A stretch of 64,000 bases of DNA from Diacronema lutheri (GCA_019448385.1 JAGTXO010000008.1:682001-746000); one strand, 5' to 3'. Positions 8,733-19,055 are shown, numbered from the stretch's first letter. Numbers and translations: made by a program. The notes: generated from the sequence alone by a model not told the origin.

Positions 8733-11525
8733 ATGTCGGCGCACGTGGTTGCGGCGCTGCACTCCAAGCTCTCATCTGAGCGGCGCGACGGCGCGCTGCT
8801 TCTCCGCCACCTCGTCGCCGAATCGAGCGACGGCGCGTTCCGTCGCGAGCACGGCCGCTGGCTGACGGGCCTGATGCACGCGCTCCGCTCCGACGACGAG
8901 CTCGCGCCTGCGCGCACCGCGGCGCTGCTCGCGCTGGCTGTGCTGGTCGAGCGCTCCGCGCCCTTTGCGCAGGAGCAGCGCGCGATGGCGAGCGCGCTAC
9001 AGCGCGTGATGCCCGCGCAGGTGCGCGCGCTCGTGAACAGCGGCTGCGGCCGCGCGCCCGTCGCGCGGGCGCTGATCGCGGTTCTCGACGCAGCGGGCTC
9101 CAACCTCAAGCCGTTTGGCGCGCGCCTCGAGGCGGCCGCGCTCCCGCTCCTCGCGCACGACGACGCCGAGCTCCGCGCCGCCGGCGCTCTGCTGCTCGCT
9201 CGCGTCCCGTTCTTGTGCCTCGGCTCGGCGGCGGGGTTCGCCGACGCGTGGATGCAGCTCATTTACCGCGTGCTCGGCTCGCTCGACGCGCTCGTGTGTG
9301 CGGTGGTGGGCGGATGCGATGGCGCGGGCCCGACCCTGCCCGTCGACCGCATGCCCGCGCTCGAGCTGCGCATGCCGACGGCAGCAAGCATCGACGAGCA
9401 CCTCGACGCGACCGCGACCGTGGACGCCACCGCAGACGACGCCGGCGCCGGCCACTGGAGCGGCGAGGATCGGCACGACGCGGGCGCGCTCGCCGCGGCT
9501 GTGCTTGCCGCCGTCGAGGCGGGCGACAACACGCCGACCCTTCCGCGCGCAAGCGCGTCTGCGCGCGCGGAGTGCGCCGTCGGCGAACACGCGCGCAGGC
9601 TCGCAACTGCGCTGTGCGCATGCCTGTGCGAGGCGTTACAACCGACGCCATCGGCGAGTGGGCGGCTGTGTGGCATGGCTAGCCCAGCCGCGGCGATCCC
9701 GCCCGTCCCCGTACCCGTCCGCGCCCTCGTCCGCCTCGCCGGCCGCGCGTTGCACGCGAGCGGGCTGCCGCGTCAAGCTATACCCCCCGAAGGCGCCTTG
9801 CCCGACGCTGCGGCCGCCGCCGCACTGCCCGCGTTGCAGGCGGGCATGGCGGAGGTGCTCGCCGCGCTCTGCGCCACGGTGGGCTCCGCCGCGCTTGCGC
9901 ACGCCGCCGAGATTGGAGCCGCGCTCGCTGCGCCGCTCAGCCCGCTCGCGCTCGCCGCCGCGCCGCCCGCGCGCGGCTCGGAGCTTGGCTGGGTGGAGCA
10001 CGCCGGCCGGCTGCTGGCAGCGTCGAGCGACGTCGCGCTACGCCTCGGCTCGGGCGGTGCGACCGTCATTGGCGCGCACACGCTCGAGCTGTGCGTCGAC
10101 GTGCTCGCCGCCGCGCTGCACGCGCAGGCCGCAGCCGCGGCCGACGCGGCCGACCGCGGCGCCGGCGCGGGCTCCGGCGGCAACGCCGGCGGCAAGCACA
10201 AGCGCAGGCGGAGCGGTGGCGCGAGCGAGGCTCTTGCGCCCGCGCCCGCGCCGTCGCGGCCCGCATTGATCGCCGCCCTCGCGCCGGGCCACCTCGCCGC
10301 GCTGCTGCGTGTGGCGCTGCGCGCGCTGCCGCCGATGCTGAGCGGCAGCGGCGCGCTTTCGCCGCCGGGCAGCAGGCTCGCGCTCGAGCAGCTCTTGGTC
10401 GGCCTGCTTGGCCTCGCGATGAGCCCGCTCGCGCTCAGCGCCGACAGCCTTGCGGGCGGCGGCGGCATGCGCGCCGCAGCAGAGCATGGCAGCGCGACGA
10501 CCGGCGGCTCGCGTGCGCGAGCGCAACGCGGCGCGGGCGTCGCAGGCACGCACGGCGCGGCGTGGCGGCAATGCGGCGCGGTGCACGAAGCGCTCGTGCA
10601 CGCGCTTGGTGCGTCGCTGTGCACGCCCTACGCGCTGCACCCGCCGATGCTTGCCGTCTCGCTCCCACTCCTCGCAGCCGCGCGCCGTGCGCCCGACGTG
10701 CGCGTCGCGAGCGCCGCTGCGCGCGCGCTCGCCGCCGCCGAGTGCTTCTTGCACCCGAGGCTTGCTCCGTGCGCCGCTCCGCGCCTGGCGGTGGAGGCAT
10801 GGGCGACGGCCGCCGCGCAGGTGGCCACCCACTTTGCGGCGGCGACCGGCGGCGTGGACGGCGGGGCGCGCGGCACGCTGCCCATTGGCGTGGCGGACGA
10901 CGGCATGGCCCAGACGGCCAGCTTCGCCCTGTCCGCCGTGCGAGGCGCAGCTGCCATCGCCGGCGGTGATGTCGTTGGACCGGACGCGCCTCCCGCGCGC
11001 GCGCACGAGCCCGCCGACCTTGCTGCTTCGAGCTTGGCTCTTGGCCGCGCAGCACCGGCCGGCCGCCCTGCCCCGGCGTGCAGCGCGCTCACCGAACGCG
11101 ACACGCAGCGCGTGCAGCCGCTGCCCGTGCCGGGCGGCGCATCGCACGACGGCGCAGCACGCGCTGGTGCGCCTGCAGACTCTGCCGGGCGGCCGCCATT
11201 ATGGGCAACGGTCGGCGGACAGCAGCGGCCGCCTTTGGACGAGGACGCGCCGGCGGCAGACGGCGCGGGCGAGGCAGGTGCATGCGCCACGCCCGACGCG
11301 CCAATGGGCGGCGTGAAGCTCGACGCCCGGCTCGACCAGGCGCGCGTGGACGGCGACACGGCCGGCGCGGACGATGTGCCGGGGGCCATGGGCTATGGCA
11401 ATGGCGATGATGGCGGCGAGGGCGAGGAGGACCTCGCGCCCACGCGCGGTTGGGACGACAGCGACGACGACATGGCGCCAATTCCGCCAATCGTGTTTGC
11501 GCCTCCCGACGAGCCCGTGCTCTGA
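8733..11525 (+). CDS. PELP1/RIX1-like ribosome biogenesis protein
   Basis: 930 residues in one exon. The first 250 residues are alpha-helical repeats; AAGALLLARVPFLCLGSAAG and ADAWMQLIYRVLGSLDALV match the RIX1/PELP1 N-terminal pattern. In animals and yeast that protein scaffolds the Rix1-TEX10-WDR18 complex acting on pre-60S ribosomes. The middle is Ala-rich with a basic KHKRRRSG patch near 490 (possible NLS). The last 80 residues are acidic (GDDGGEGEEDL, DDSDDD), as in PELP1, and end FAPPDEPVL. Family assignment rests on pattern and layout, not on a catalytic motif. Confidence 0.6.
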   Translation: MSAHVVAALHSKLSSERRDGALLLRHLVAESSDGAFRREHGRWLTGLMHALRSDDELAPARTAALLALAVLVERSAPFAQEQRAMASALQRVMPAQVRALVNSGCGRAPVARALIAVLDAAGSNLKPFGARLEAAALPLLAHDDAELRAAGALLLARVPFLCLGSAAGFADAWMQLIYRVLGSLDALVCAVVGGCDGAGPTLPVDRMPALELRMPTAASIDEHLDATATVDATADDAGAGHWSGEDRHDAGALAAAVLAAVEAGDNTPTLPRASASARAECAVGEHARRLATALCACLCEALQPTPSASGRLCGMASPAAAIPPVPVPVRALVRLAGRALHASGLPRQAIPPEGALPDAAAAAALPALQAGMAEVLAALCATVGSAALAHAAEIGAALAAPLSPLALAAAPPARGSELGWVEHAGRLLAASSDVALRLGSGGATVIGAHTLELCVDVLAAALHAQAAAAADAADRGAGAGSGGNAGGKHKRRRSGGASEALAPAPAPSRPALIAALAPGHLAALLRVALRALPPMLSGSGALSPPGSRLALEQLLVGLLGLAMSPLALSADSLAGGGGMRAAAEHGSATTGGSRARAQRGAGVAGTHGAAWRQCGAVHEALVHALGASLCTPYALHPPMLAVSLPLLAAARRAPDVRVASAAARALAAAECFLHPRLAPCAAPRLAVEAWATAAAQVATHFAAATGGVDGGARGTLPIGVADDGMAQTASFALSAVRGAAAIAGGDVVGPDAPPARAHEPADLAASSLALGRAAPAGRPAPACSALTERDTQRVQPLPVPGGASHDGAARAGAPADSAGRPPLWATVGGQQRPPLDEDAPAADGAGEAGACATPDAPMGGVKLDARLDQARVDGDTAGADDVPGAMGYGNGDDGGEGEEDLAPTRGWDDSDDDMAPIPPIVFAPPDEPVL

Positions 11526-11615
11526 AATCTGAAGCCAGTCAGCCAGCGCACAGGGCCAGTCGACATGAGATTGCGCCTTGGCCACACGTGACACGGACTC
11601 GTGGACTTCACAAAC

Positions 11616-12908
11616 TCACAGCATGGCCGCAGCAGCCGGCTGCGGCAGGTGCGGCGTGCACCTCGCGTCGTCCGCGAGCGTAGCGCGCAGCTGGCGCGGC
11701 GCGGCGAGGCATTGACGCAACCGGCGCACCGATGGCGCGAGCACGAGCACGCCGAGGACGCTCGCCGTGGCCCAGAGCCCTGCGCCGGTGCACGGGGACG
11801 CGCGCACGCGCGCGGGTGCGTCCGTCGGGCGTGCGGCGCGCGAGCGGTGCCTCGACGCGCGCGCGCGCGCATTACCTGCAGCACGCGCGCGGGAAAGCGT
11901 GCGCGCCGCGGTCGAGTCGGCGGCGAGCTTTGGCGCGCGGCAGCCGTTGCGCATGACGGAACGTAACTGCTCGGAATGGTCGACAAAGTTGGCCGCGTTG
12001 GATGTGTCGCACGGCGCACAGAGGACAAAGTAGCCGTTTTGGTCGACGCACGCGTACGACTCCTCGCCCTCGCTCGCCGATGGCGGGCGCAGCTGCGAGC
12101 AGCAGACGAACTGCGACCAGAAGCGGCGCGAGAGCGAGCCGGGAATCGCCTCGTCGCAAATGGCGTCCATCGCGTCCTGCATACACGAGCCCAGGATCTC
12201 GCCGCGCGAGACGGCGGCGTCGCGGCGGTGCTTCGCCTCCTCCTTATCGCGCTTCAGCCGCTCCTGCTCCTCCTTGGAGATGCACCCTTCGCGCAGGATG
12301 TGCCCGATTCGATCGCCGTGCGTGCCCGCATCGGCGCTCGCGCCCAGCCCAACGGCGCAGCGCGTGTAGCGGCCCGAAATGTCGACGCACGCGTCCTCGC
12401 GTTGAAGCTGGCCAACGCTGGCGTAACAGTTCCACGCGAGCCCGTCCTTGCGCGCCACCGCGCCCCCGCCCGACGCGAGGCAGTATTGGTCAATGCGCGC
12501 CTGCAGGCAGCCGCCTCGCCCGCGTCCGCACGCGCAGCACTGCTTCTCAGGGCCCGGCACGTCGTTGGCGGCGTTGGCCTTGGACTCAAAGCCTGGCCGA
12601 AAGTAGGCGCCCTCGCACCATCCCTCCGCCGTGTACTCCGCGCAGCCGTTGCCGTCCGCGTCGCGCCAGCCCGCGACGTCGACGCAGCCGATCCCGGACG
12701 CGCTCGCCGCGCCGACCTCGCTCGGGCGCGGGGCGGTCGTGGGCAGTGCCACGGGCGCGGGCGCAGGCACGGGCGCGGGCACGGGCACCGCTGTTGGCAT
12801 TGCCGCCGGCGTCGGCGCGCGCTCCGCCTGCCGCCGGCCCTCGTGCGCGCCAGCGGCGATCGGCGCGAGCAACGCGACACAAAGCGCGCGCATTTTGTGG
12901 CCGCCCAT
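11616..12908 (-). CDS. Secreted or membrane Cys-rich protein
   Basis: About 430 residues from ATG 12908. A signal peptide (MGGHKMRALCVALLAPIAAG) is followed by an Ala/Pro-rich linker with VPAP repeats. Three Cys-rich segments follow: CVDVAGWRDADGNGCAEY ending in CCACG; DGLAWNCYASVGQLQREDAC with DISGRYTRC; and SQFVCCSQLRP with CVDQNGYFVLCAPC. A charged KEEQERLKRDKEEAKHRRD helix lies between them. A likely TM segment near the C-terminus (GLWATASVLGVLVLAP) would anchor it. CxDxxGWxDxxGxxC segments are common in secreted proteins of algae; their role is unknown to me. It is divergent from the plastid uL24 gene. Confidence 0.65.
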   Translation of the reverse strand: MGGHKMRALCVALLAPIAAGAHEGRRQAERAPTPAAMPTAVPVPAPVPAPAPVALPTTAPRPSEVGAASASGIGCVDVAGWRDADGNGCAEYTAEGWCEGAYFRPGFESKANAANDVPGPEKQCCACGRGRGGCLQARIDQYCLASGGGAVARKDGLAWNCYASVGQLQREDACVDISGRYTRCAVGLGASADAGTHGDRIGHILREGCISKEEQERLKRDKEEAKHRRDAAVSRGEILGSCMQDAMDAICDEAIPGSLSRRFWSQFVCCSQLRPPSASEGEESYACVDQNGYFVLCAPCDTSNAANFVDHSEQLRSVMRNGCRAPKLAADSTAARTLSRARAAGNARARASRHRSRAARPTDAPARVRASPCTGAGLWATASVLGVLVLAPSVRRLRQCLAAPRQLRATLADDARCTPHLPQPAAAAML

Positions 12909-13024
12909 TTCTTTCAACCGCGGCGCCGGACTGGCGCGCTGTGGGAGATCGCCGGACTGAGAGACCTTTTAAAACCCTCACCTCGAAGGGAGTGCCAGAA
13001 CGTGGCGGCCTTCATCAGGCAGGC
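12909..13024. promoter_or_regulatory. Divergent promoter with TTTTAAAA
   Basis: 116 bp between the Cys-rich protein ATG (12908, minus) and the plastid uL24 ATG (13025, plus). The self-complementary octamer TTTTAAAA at 12967-12974 sits almost midway, about 50-58 bp from each ATG, so it could serve both directions. Confidence 0.55.
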
Positions 13025-13417
13025 ATGCTTCGCCTCGCTCTGCTCGTGCTGCTCGCGCTGGCGTCGGGCGCGTCGGCGTTCGGCGGCACGGGCGCGTGCT
13101 CGCGCGTGTCGAGGACGTCGGCCGTCGCGATGAAATTCTCGCCCATCAAGGCGGGCGTGCAGGTGAAGGTGATCTCGGGCGACGACAAGGGTAAGACTGG
13201 CAAGGTGCTCAGCGTCGATAAGAAGGACGTGAAAAAGAAGACGGGCATCAACTACGGCCCGTTCGTCGTTGTGGAGGGCATCAACGTCGTCACGAAGCAC
13301 GTGAAGCCCCGCGCGCGCGGCGAGACCGGCAAGCGCATCCAAAAAGAGGCGCCGATCCACATCTCAAACGTCAAGGCGATCGACACGCCCGCGAGCGCCG
13401 CGCCGGCGGCCGCCTAG
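13025..13417 (+). CDS. rpl24: Plastid ribosomal protein uL24c (nucleus-encoded)
   Basis: 130 residues. The presequence MLRLALLVLLALASGASAF ends in the ASA-F motif that marks signal-peptide cleavage before the transit peptide in red-lineage secondary plastids. The mature part begins near MKFSPIKAGVQVKVISGDDKG, a KOW motif, and continues KTGKVLSVDKKDV, INVVTKHVKP and KEAPIHISNVKAID. These are the conserved uL24 blocks. The protein binds the 5' end of 23S rRNA early in large-subunit assembly. The start is fixed by the signal peptide. Single exon. Confidence 0.92.
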   Translation: MLRLALLVLLALASGASAFGGTGACSRVSRTSAVAMKFSPIKAGVQVKVISGDDKGKTGKVLSVDKKDVKKKTGINYGPFVVVEGINVVTKHVKPRARGETGKRIQKEAPIHISNVKAIDTPASAAPAAA

Positions 13418-13841
13418 GCGCGCCGGGCACATGGGGAGAGCGGGGGCTGTGCGCGCACAAGGAGCTTCATCTCTCCACGGCGCCCCATGGACCGCGCGGC
13501 CGCCTGCGCCCAGCTGCTTGCTCGAGGCCTAGGAGCCGCTCGGGCGGCTTGCTCGACAGGCTGCGGATCACGGCGCGTAGGTGCACGCGAGGATGGCGCA
13601 CACGTCGCTCGGCTCTGCTTGTCCCACCGGCATTGCGCGTGCAAAAGCGTGGCGTGCGCTCGCGATTTCGCAGATGCTCGCGTGCACGGTGGTTTGCTCC
13701 GCCCGGGAGGATCGGAGCGCGTCGTGTGAATAGACCGGCTGCGCGTGAATGCTGATCGACCGGCCGGCTCATTTCATGTCGGTCGTGACCGTCTGACCCA
13801 CAACCAACAGCTGGCCCACGACGACCGACCGGCTGGACAAC
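13418..13841. other. Convergent intergenic region
   Basis: 424 bp between the uL24c stop and the FIG4-like stop. It contains several short GACCGGC/GCCGGTC-type words (about 13,735-13,840) that could pair locally. I see no convincing ORF or RNA gene. Confidence 0.5.
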
Positions 13842-16800
13842 TCAAGATGCTGACGAGCTGCGCGCACGCCGAGCAGCGTCGCCGCCCGCCGCCTTCCACC
13901 GGGCAAGCTCCGGCCGAGCGGGCGTGCCGCAGCCCGCGCCGCGCTTGGCCGCGCGCGCCGCACCGACCACCGTCGCGGAGGCGGCGTTCGAGGCGCCGCG
14001 CGACGGCCGGCCGGTCGATGCAGCCGCTGCCGTGCGCGACGGCAGGTCGAGCGGCAGCGGCGCGGTCCGCTCGTGAAACTCGCGCAGGATCGCGGGCCAG
14101 TTAGAGTCGTCGAGCAGCTCGGCGGTTGCGCACAGCCGATGTGTGCGCAGCGAGTCCGGCGCGTCCGGTGCCTCGCCGTGGCGAGCGTTGGCGCCACGCG
14201 CGCGCGCGGGTGCGAGCGGGACGGGTGTTGTGATCGCGCGCTCCTGCGCGCGCAAAATGGCCTCGTACTGCGCCCACGCGCTCGCCGTCGAAGCGTCTTC
14301 GTCCCCAAGGCCGCCGAGCGCACCGCGCGCGCCGCGTGCGCTTGCCTGCGCCGAAAAGTCGGGCGTCACGTACCCGGCGGCGCGAACGAGGGACAGACCG
14401 CACGGAAGGTGGACGAGCTCGTACGGCGCGTGCTCGGCGTCCGCGGGGCCGTGCACGACGCCACCGCCGACGAAAGTCGAGCGAGGGACAGGCATGGCTG
14501 CATGACAGGCGTCCGTCCGCGGCGGATTTGATGGCGGCGTGGCTGGCGCGGCGGGGCGCGAGGCACGCGGCGCGGCGCGCGGCACGCTCTCGTGGGCGGG
14601 CACGGGCGAGCTCGCGCGGCGCGCGCTGGCGCCCGGAGCGCGCGGCTCTTGAGCCTCGTCGCCGTCGTCGCCGTCGTCACCAGCTGCGCCGTCGCCATCG
14701 TCGCCTGTTGCGCCGCCGTCAGGCCGCGCCGAGCCCGCCGCGCGTCCGCCGTCGGTGGACGCGCACGAGTCCGCGCGCGGGCGCGGCACCGACGCGCGCG
14801 GGAGGGCGGCGCGCGCGTCGTCCGCCTCGGTCGCCACGGGCGGTGCATCGGCGTCCGCGCCGAGCGGCGGCTGCAGGAAGACTACGCGCGTGAAGGCGCG
14901 GCGTGAGAGCAATTCGTCAAATGACGTGGCGTGCCACGGCTCGTAAAGCGCGTCGAGCTCAAATCGGCGGCGTTCGCGCCACGCCGCGCGCGCGCATGGC
15001 GTCGCCGCAGGGAGCGTGCCCTCCGCGCGCGCGTCGCCCAAGTCGCCGGCCGTGGCGCGCGCGGCGTCCGTGGTGCGCGCATCGCCGCCACCATCGGCCG
15101 TAGCATCGTCCTCGCGCGCGCACGCGGGCTCGAGCGCGGGCGGCGGGCCTCCAATGTGCAGGTAGTGATCGGTTGGCAGCTCCCAGATGTTGAGCGCGCC
15201 CCTGCTCGGTCGGAACTTTCCGAGAAAGATGTTGAAAATCGATTGCTTCTCAACATCCGTAAACGTGTTCGAGTAGAAGCGCGAGACGGAGTGGAGCATG
15301 TCGCGCGCCTTGTTGGACGAGATCGCGTGCACCATGTGCGAACCGCCGTATTGCAGCGCGATCTGCGTGCCCATCTCCTCGAAGAGCTCGCACAGCAGCT
15401 CCTGCGCGAGCGCCGCGAGCGGTGAGGACGCCGCCGCACGAGCCGCGAGGTGCTCGTGCGAACCGTCGGGCTCGTCGTGCTCGGCCACCTCGGCCGAGGC
15501 AAGTGTGCCCGCTGCGGCGCGGTCGCCGCCACCGTCGTCAGCGCGCGCGGCGGGCGCACCGCCGCGCGACCGCCGCGCGGCGCGCCACGCGGGCGCGAGC
15601 TGTGCGTCCTCTGCGGCGGCAATGGCCGACGAGGCGCGGCCGCCCTCGGGCAGTGCCGTGGTCGGCCGTGCAACGCCGTCGGCCACGAGTGCGGTCGCCG
15701 CGCCAACCGCGACGCACGCGGCGGCGCGCCCGGGCGGCGCGTGCGCGCCAGCGCCGCCCGCCACGGCGGCAGCGGCGCTCGCCGCCGCGCGCCGCTGCTC
15801 GTCGCGCGCGGGCAACTGGCGCGGCTGCCCGTGCGGCGCGGCGGCCGGAGGCTGCGTCGAGAGCGGCGGGATCAGCCCGAGACTCGCGAGCTGGTGCGAG
15901 AGGAGCGTGAGGCCAAGTGAGTACTGCGCAACGTTTGTCCTGTCAAGACAATCAATGCAATTCGTGCGCACGATGCCTGACTGCAGCCGGCGCGCGGGCA
16001 GCTTGGGCGCGCGCGCGGCGCGCGGCGCGCTCGCGCTCGCGCCAACGCTGCCCGCGTTGGCGCTGCCCGCGTCAGCGTCGTCGTCGCCGTCGTCGCCATC
16101 AAGCTCGTCCGCACGCCCGCCGGGCGCGAAAAAGCCTGTCCGCTCTGCCATCGGCTCAGTGTATTGCGAGACGAGCGCGAGGATGTCCGCGCCCCGGCGC
16201 GAGCGCTCGCGCGAATAGTCGAGAGCGACGTACCGCACATCGCACGGCGCGCGAGCCCGCGGCCGGGGGGGTGGCGGCGACAGCGGTGCACCCCGCGCGA
16301 GCACGCCGCTGCCCGCAGCGCCGGCGTCGGCGTCGGCGCCCTCACGCCCTTCGGGCGCGCCACGTGCGGCACGGCGCCCCTGCTCGCGCGCGTCTTGCTG
16401 CTCGTGCTGCTCGTGCTCGCGCGCCGCGCGCGCCTGCAAATACGTGACGGCCTCCTCAAAGCAGACGCCGAGAAACGTCTCTCGAGGCCTCCGCTCGAAT
16501 CGCTTAATCAAATTGAAGAGGACGAGGGGCGCGCCGTACTCTGCGCACAGCCGCGTCACGTGCTGCCACGTGAGCTCGAATGCCGGGTCCGAGCGCAGCA
16601 GCCTGATGTCGTGCCGCGGGCCCATCGATGGCATCTCGCCATGCCACCACAAGATCGGAATCGAGCCGCGCAGCTGCACGGCCGACGACGCGCGCCGGCG
16701 CGAGAGCGCGCCGGCAGCCTCGTCCCAGACGAGCTGCTCGGTCTCGACCTCGTTGGCGACGTGGCCCTCCAAGCTGATCCCGCGCTTGAGCAGCCTCACG

Positions 16801-18116
16801 CCCGCGTAGTGCCGCGAGCGCCGCGCGACGAGCGTGAGGCGTACGGCGTTGCCTACCGAGCGCAGTACGACCTGCGTGAAGAAGCCGTGTACGATCGGCG
16901 TGAGCCACGCGCGCGCGCGCGCGCCGCCGAGCACGCGCTCGACCTCCTCGATCAGAAAGCGATTCCACACGAATCGCTCCTTGGGGCTCGGGTCGAAGTC
17001 GCGCGCGCCGCGCGCACGCGCGCGCTCGCGCGCGCAGTTGGCCTGCAGCGTGCGAGTAAGGTCGTAATGGTGCGAGTAGAAGCAGTCCTTGCTCAGGTCC
17101 ATCGAAGAAAAGAGCGTGCGGTACCGGATCTCGAGCAGCGCGCGGCACGCCGCTGAGCCCGCCCAACCCGCGTGCAGTTCCGTCGCGAGCCGCCCAAACT
17201 GGGCCACCGCCGCCGATGGCATGCGCAGCCACGCCGGAGCCGACGTCGGCGTTGGCGGCGCGCGCGCGCCGCCGGTGGCGCGGCTCGGCGCGCGCGGCGG
17301 CGGCGCCGCGGCCGGTGGCGCGAGCGCCGTGCAGCTGCCGCCCGCAAGCCCCGCCTCGCCGGCCGCGCCGAAGAGCGCGGAGGCCTCGCGCGACCGGACA
17401 GCTCCGTTCACGCCCGCCGGCCCAACTCCTCGTCCAAGCTGCTCGGCGAAACGCTCAAAGGGCCACGAGGGCCAGCGGGGCGGCGGCGCGACGCGCCGGC
17501 CCTCTCGCCACTCGGCCGCCGGGCGCGCCGTCGCGTCGGGCGCGCCGGGCGCGCTGGGCGCACTCACCGCCACGCCCTCGTCGCTCGCCGGCCGCGGCGG
17601 CGCGGCGGCGGGCTGGGGCGATGCAGGCTGGGCGGCCGCGTCACGCGCGTGCGATGTGCGCGCGCGTGCTGTCGGCGCGAGCGCCGCGCCGATCCGCAGC
17701 CCGGGCTGCGCGACTGGCGCAGTCGAGACGAGCACAGTCGCGTCGATCCGATAGACGGCGTGCGGCCCGATCAATCCAACGTGCTCGCGGCGCGTGACGA
17801 AGAGCATGTAGTGGGACTCGAGAAAGCGAACCATCCCAAGGAAGGCGCACGCGCGCAGCGCGTGCACCAGGCCCTGCGCGTGCCCCTTCGCCTTGGTCGC
17901 GAGGTGGAGCCGCTGGACGAGCGCGCGCATCTCCGCGGACGAATACTCGCCCGCGTCCTCCTCAATGGGCGGCGGGACGCCATCGGGCTCGTCGGGTGGC
18001 TCCTCGCGACGCACCTTGAGCAGCGACCACGCGCTCGACCGCGCGCGAGAGCGCCCGAACAGGTAGAAGGCCGAGGGCGACTCGTAAAGCTCGAGCTCCG
18101 AATGGCCTTCCGCCAT
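13842..18116 (-). CDS. FIG4: FIG4-type SAC-domain phosphoinositide phosphatase
   Basis: 1424 residues from ATG 18116. The SAC N-domain begins near residue 10 (ESPSAFYLFGRSRA) and includes FLESHYMLFVTRREHVGLIG. The core has FYSHHYDLTRTLQ, RFVWNRFLIEEV, GHVANEVETEQLVWDE and IPILWWHGEMPSM. The catalytic loop is RTNCIDCLDRTNVAQ, the CX5R motif with its Cys nucleophile. Downstream MGTQIALQYGGSHMVHAI and FRPSRGALNIWELPTDHYLH are typical of FIG4/Sac3, the PI(3,5)P2 5-phosphatase of endolysosomal membranes. Long Ala/Gly/Asp-rich insertions and a disordered 350-residue C-terminus make it much longer than animal FIG4 (about 900). The window shows no intron signal inside. Confidence 0.88.
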   Translation of the reverse strand: MAEGHSELELYESPSAFYLFGRSRARSSAWSLLKVRREEPPDEPDGVPPPIEEDAGEYSSAEMRALVQRLHLATKAKGHAQGLVHALRACAFLGMVRFLESHYMLFVTRREHVGLIGPHAVYRIDATVLVSTAPVAQPGLRIGAALAPTARARTSHARDAAAQPASPQPAAAPPRPASDEGVAVSAPSAPGAPDATARPAAEWREGRRVAPPPRWPSWPFERFAEQLGRGVGPAGVNGAVRSREASALFGAAGEAGLAGGSCTALAPPAAAPPPRAPSRATGGARAPPTPTSAPAWLRMPSAAVAQFGRLATELHAGWAGSAACRALLEIRYRTLFSSMDLSKDCFYSHHYDLTRTLQANCARERARARGARDFDPSPKERFVWNRFLIEEVERVLGGARARAWLTPIVHGFFTQVVLRSVGNAVRLTLVARRSRHYAGVRLLKRGISLEGHVANEVETEQLVWDEAAGALSRRRASSAVQLRGSIPILWWHGEMPSMGPRHDIRLLRSDPAFELTWQHVTRLCAEYGAPLVLFNLIKRFERRPRETFLGVCFEEAVTYLQARAAREHEQHEQQDAREQGRRAARGAPEGREGADADAGAAGSGVLARGAPLSPPPPRPRARAPCDVRYVALDYSRERSRRGADILALVSQYTEPMAERTGFFAPGGRADELDGDDGDDDADAGSANAGSVGASASAPRAARAPKLPARRLQSGIVRTNCIDCLDRTNVAQYSLGLTLLSHQLASLGLIPPLSTQPPAAAPHGQPRQLPARDEQRRAAASAAAAVAGGAGAHAPPGRAAACVAVGAATALVADGVARPTTALPEGGRASSAIAAAEDAQLAPAWRAARRSRGGAPAARADDGGGDRAAAGTLASAEVAEHDEPDGSHEHLAARAAASSPLAALAQELLCELFEEMGTQIALQYGGSHMVHAISSNKARDMLHSVSRFYSNTFTDVEKQSIFNIFLGKFRPSRGALNIWELPTDHYLHIGGPPPALEPACAREDDATADGGGDARTTDAARATAGDLGDARAEGTLPAATPCARAAWRERRRFELDALYEPWHATSFDELLSRRAFTRVVFLQPPLGADADAPPVATEADDARAALPRASVPRPRADSCASTDGGRAAGSARPDGGATGDDGDGAAGDDGDDGDEAQEPRAPGASARRASSPVPAHESVPRAAPRASRPAAPATPPSNPPRTDACHAAMPVPRSTFVGGGVVHGPADAEHAPYELVHLPCGLSLVRAAGYVTPDFSAQASARGARGALGGLGDEDASTASAWAQYEAILRAQERAITTPVPLAPARARGANARHGEAPDAPDSLRTHRLCATAELLDDSNWPAILREFHERTAPLPLDLPSRTAAAASTGRPSRGASNAASATVVGAARAAKRGAGCGTPARPELARWKAAGGDAARRARSSSAS

Positions 18117-18135
18117 CGCTTGAGAGCCCTGCGAC

Positions 18136-18145
18136 TTTTTAAAAA
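18136..18145 (-). promoter_or_regulatory. TATA-like TTTTTAAAAA of FIG4 gene
   Basis: Perfect palindrome TTTTTAAAAA, 20 nt upstream of the FIG4-like ATG (18116). It is isolated in GC-rich DNA. The spacing equals that seen at the rubredoxin gene. Confidence 0.55.
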
Positions 18146-18205
18146 GCCCTCGGTGACGGGAGGGCGAATCGTTCTCGCACGGCGAGGGGCGCGAGGCCCG
18201 GGCGG

Positions 18206-18225
18206 CCCCCCCCCCCCCCCCCCCC
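18206..18225. repeat. C-homopolymer tract between FIG4 and rubredoxin genes
   Basis: About 20 consecutive C on the plus strand, between the FIG4-like start and the rubredoxin stop. It is non-coding and of uncertain exact length. Confidence 0.85.
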
Positions 18226-18291
18226 GGCCCGTCGTGCGCCCCCCGCAGGGCGCTGCTACAGTCAGAGCCTGAAACATTCTCATGCACGCGC

Positions 18292-19055
18292 TCATTCGGC
18301 GTCGGCTCCGTTCTCGTCGTCCTCCTCCCAATTGCGCGGGTCATTCGCGTCGTTCATGTCGTAGAAGGACTCCTTGGGCGATTTGCACATGGGGCACTTG
18401 AACGTGTCAGGGAAGAACTTACCCTCGCGGCCACGCGCCGGGTACAGCTCGTACCCACAGTTCTCGCACTTGAAAGCCTTCAGCTCGGCCTTGGCCCCAT
18501 CGTCGAGCGCCGTGTACCGCGACGACTTTGCCTCCGCCGCGCCGGGCTTGGGCTTGGCGCGCCCGAAGCCCTGGGCGAGGCGGTTCACGAGCATGACGCC
18601 GATGAAGCCCGCCACGCTTTTGTACTTGACCATGTCCGACTCGCTCATCCCCTGGTGCGCGCGCGCACGCGCAAGGGCGAGAGCGCGAGCGAGCAGGCGG
18701 CACTCGCCGCGTGGGTCGGTGAGTGATCGGCGCGTGAGCGAGGCGTGCGCGCGCACGCGCGCGCCCGATGAACAGAGGCGGTAAGGCGCACCTCGATCCG
18801 CACGTCCACGAGACGCTGCCCGGTCGACTCCTTCTTTTTCGCGTCGCGCCGCGTCGCGATCGCGGCGAGCTGCGGATGGTTGGGCACGCCGAGCTCACGC
18901 TTCAAAGCGGTGCGGGCCTCCCGGTCGCCGAGCATGCGCACGCTCTGCGCGGCACACGTCTGGCGTCCGGAGCCGAGCGCCGCGTGCCGCGCCATCGGTG
19001 GCGCGCCCCCGAACGCGAGCACTGCCGCTGTAAGCGTCGCGCTCAGCGGCGACAT
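18292..19055 (-). CDS. Plastid rubredoxin-domain protein
   Basis: Two exons, 19055-18792 and 18651-18292 (207 aa), phase-0 intron with GTGCGC donor and ACCAG acceptor. The N-terminus MSPLSATLTAAVLAFGGAP has a signal-like segment with an AFGG ASAF-type site. A linker with ALKRELGVPNHPQLAAI follows, then a hydrophobic segment (YKSVAGFIGVMLVNRL). The rubredoxin domain has FKCENCGYELYPARG and FKCPMCKSPKESF, so four Cys in two CxxC knuckles bind one iron. Membrane-linked plastid rubredoxins such as RBD1 assist photosystem assembly; that role is inferred here. It is divergent from the RPE gene, with 55 bp between ATGs. Confidence 0.85.
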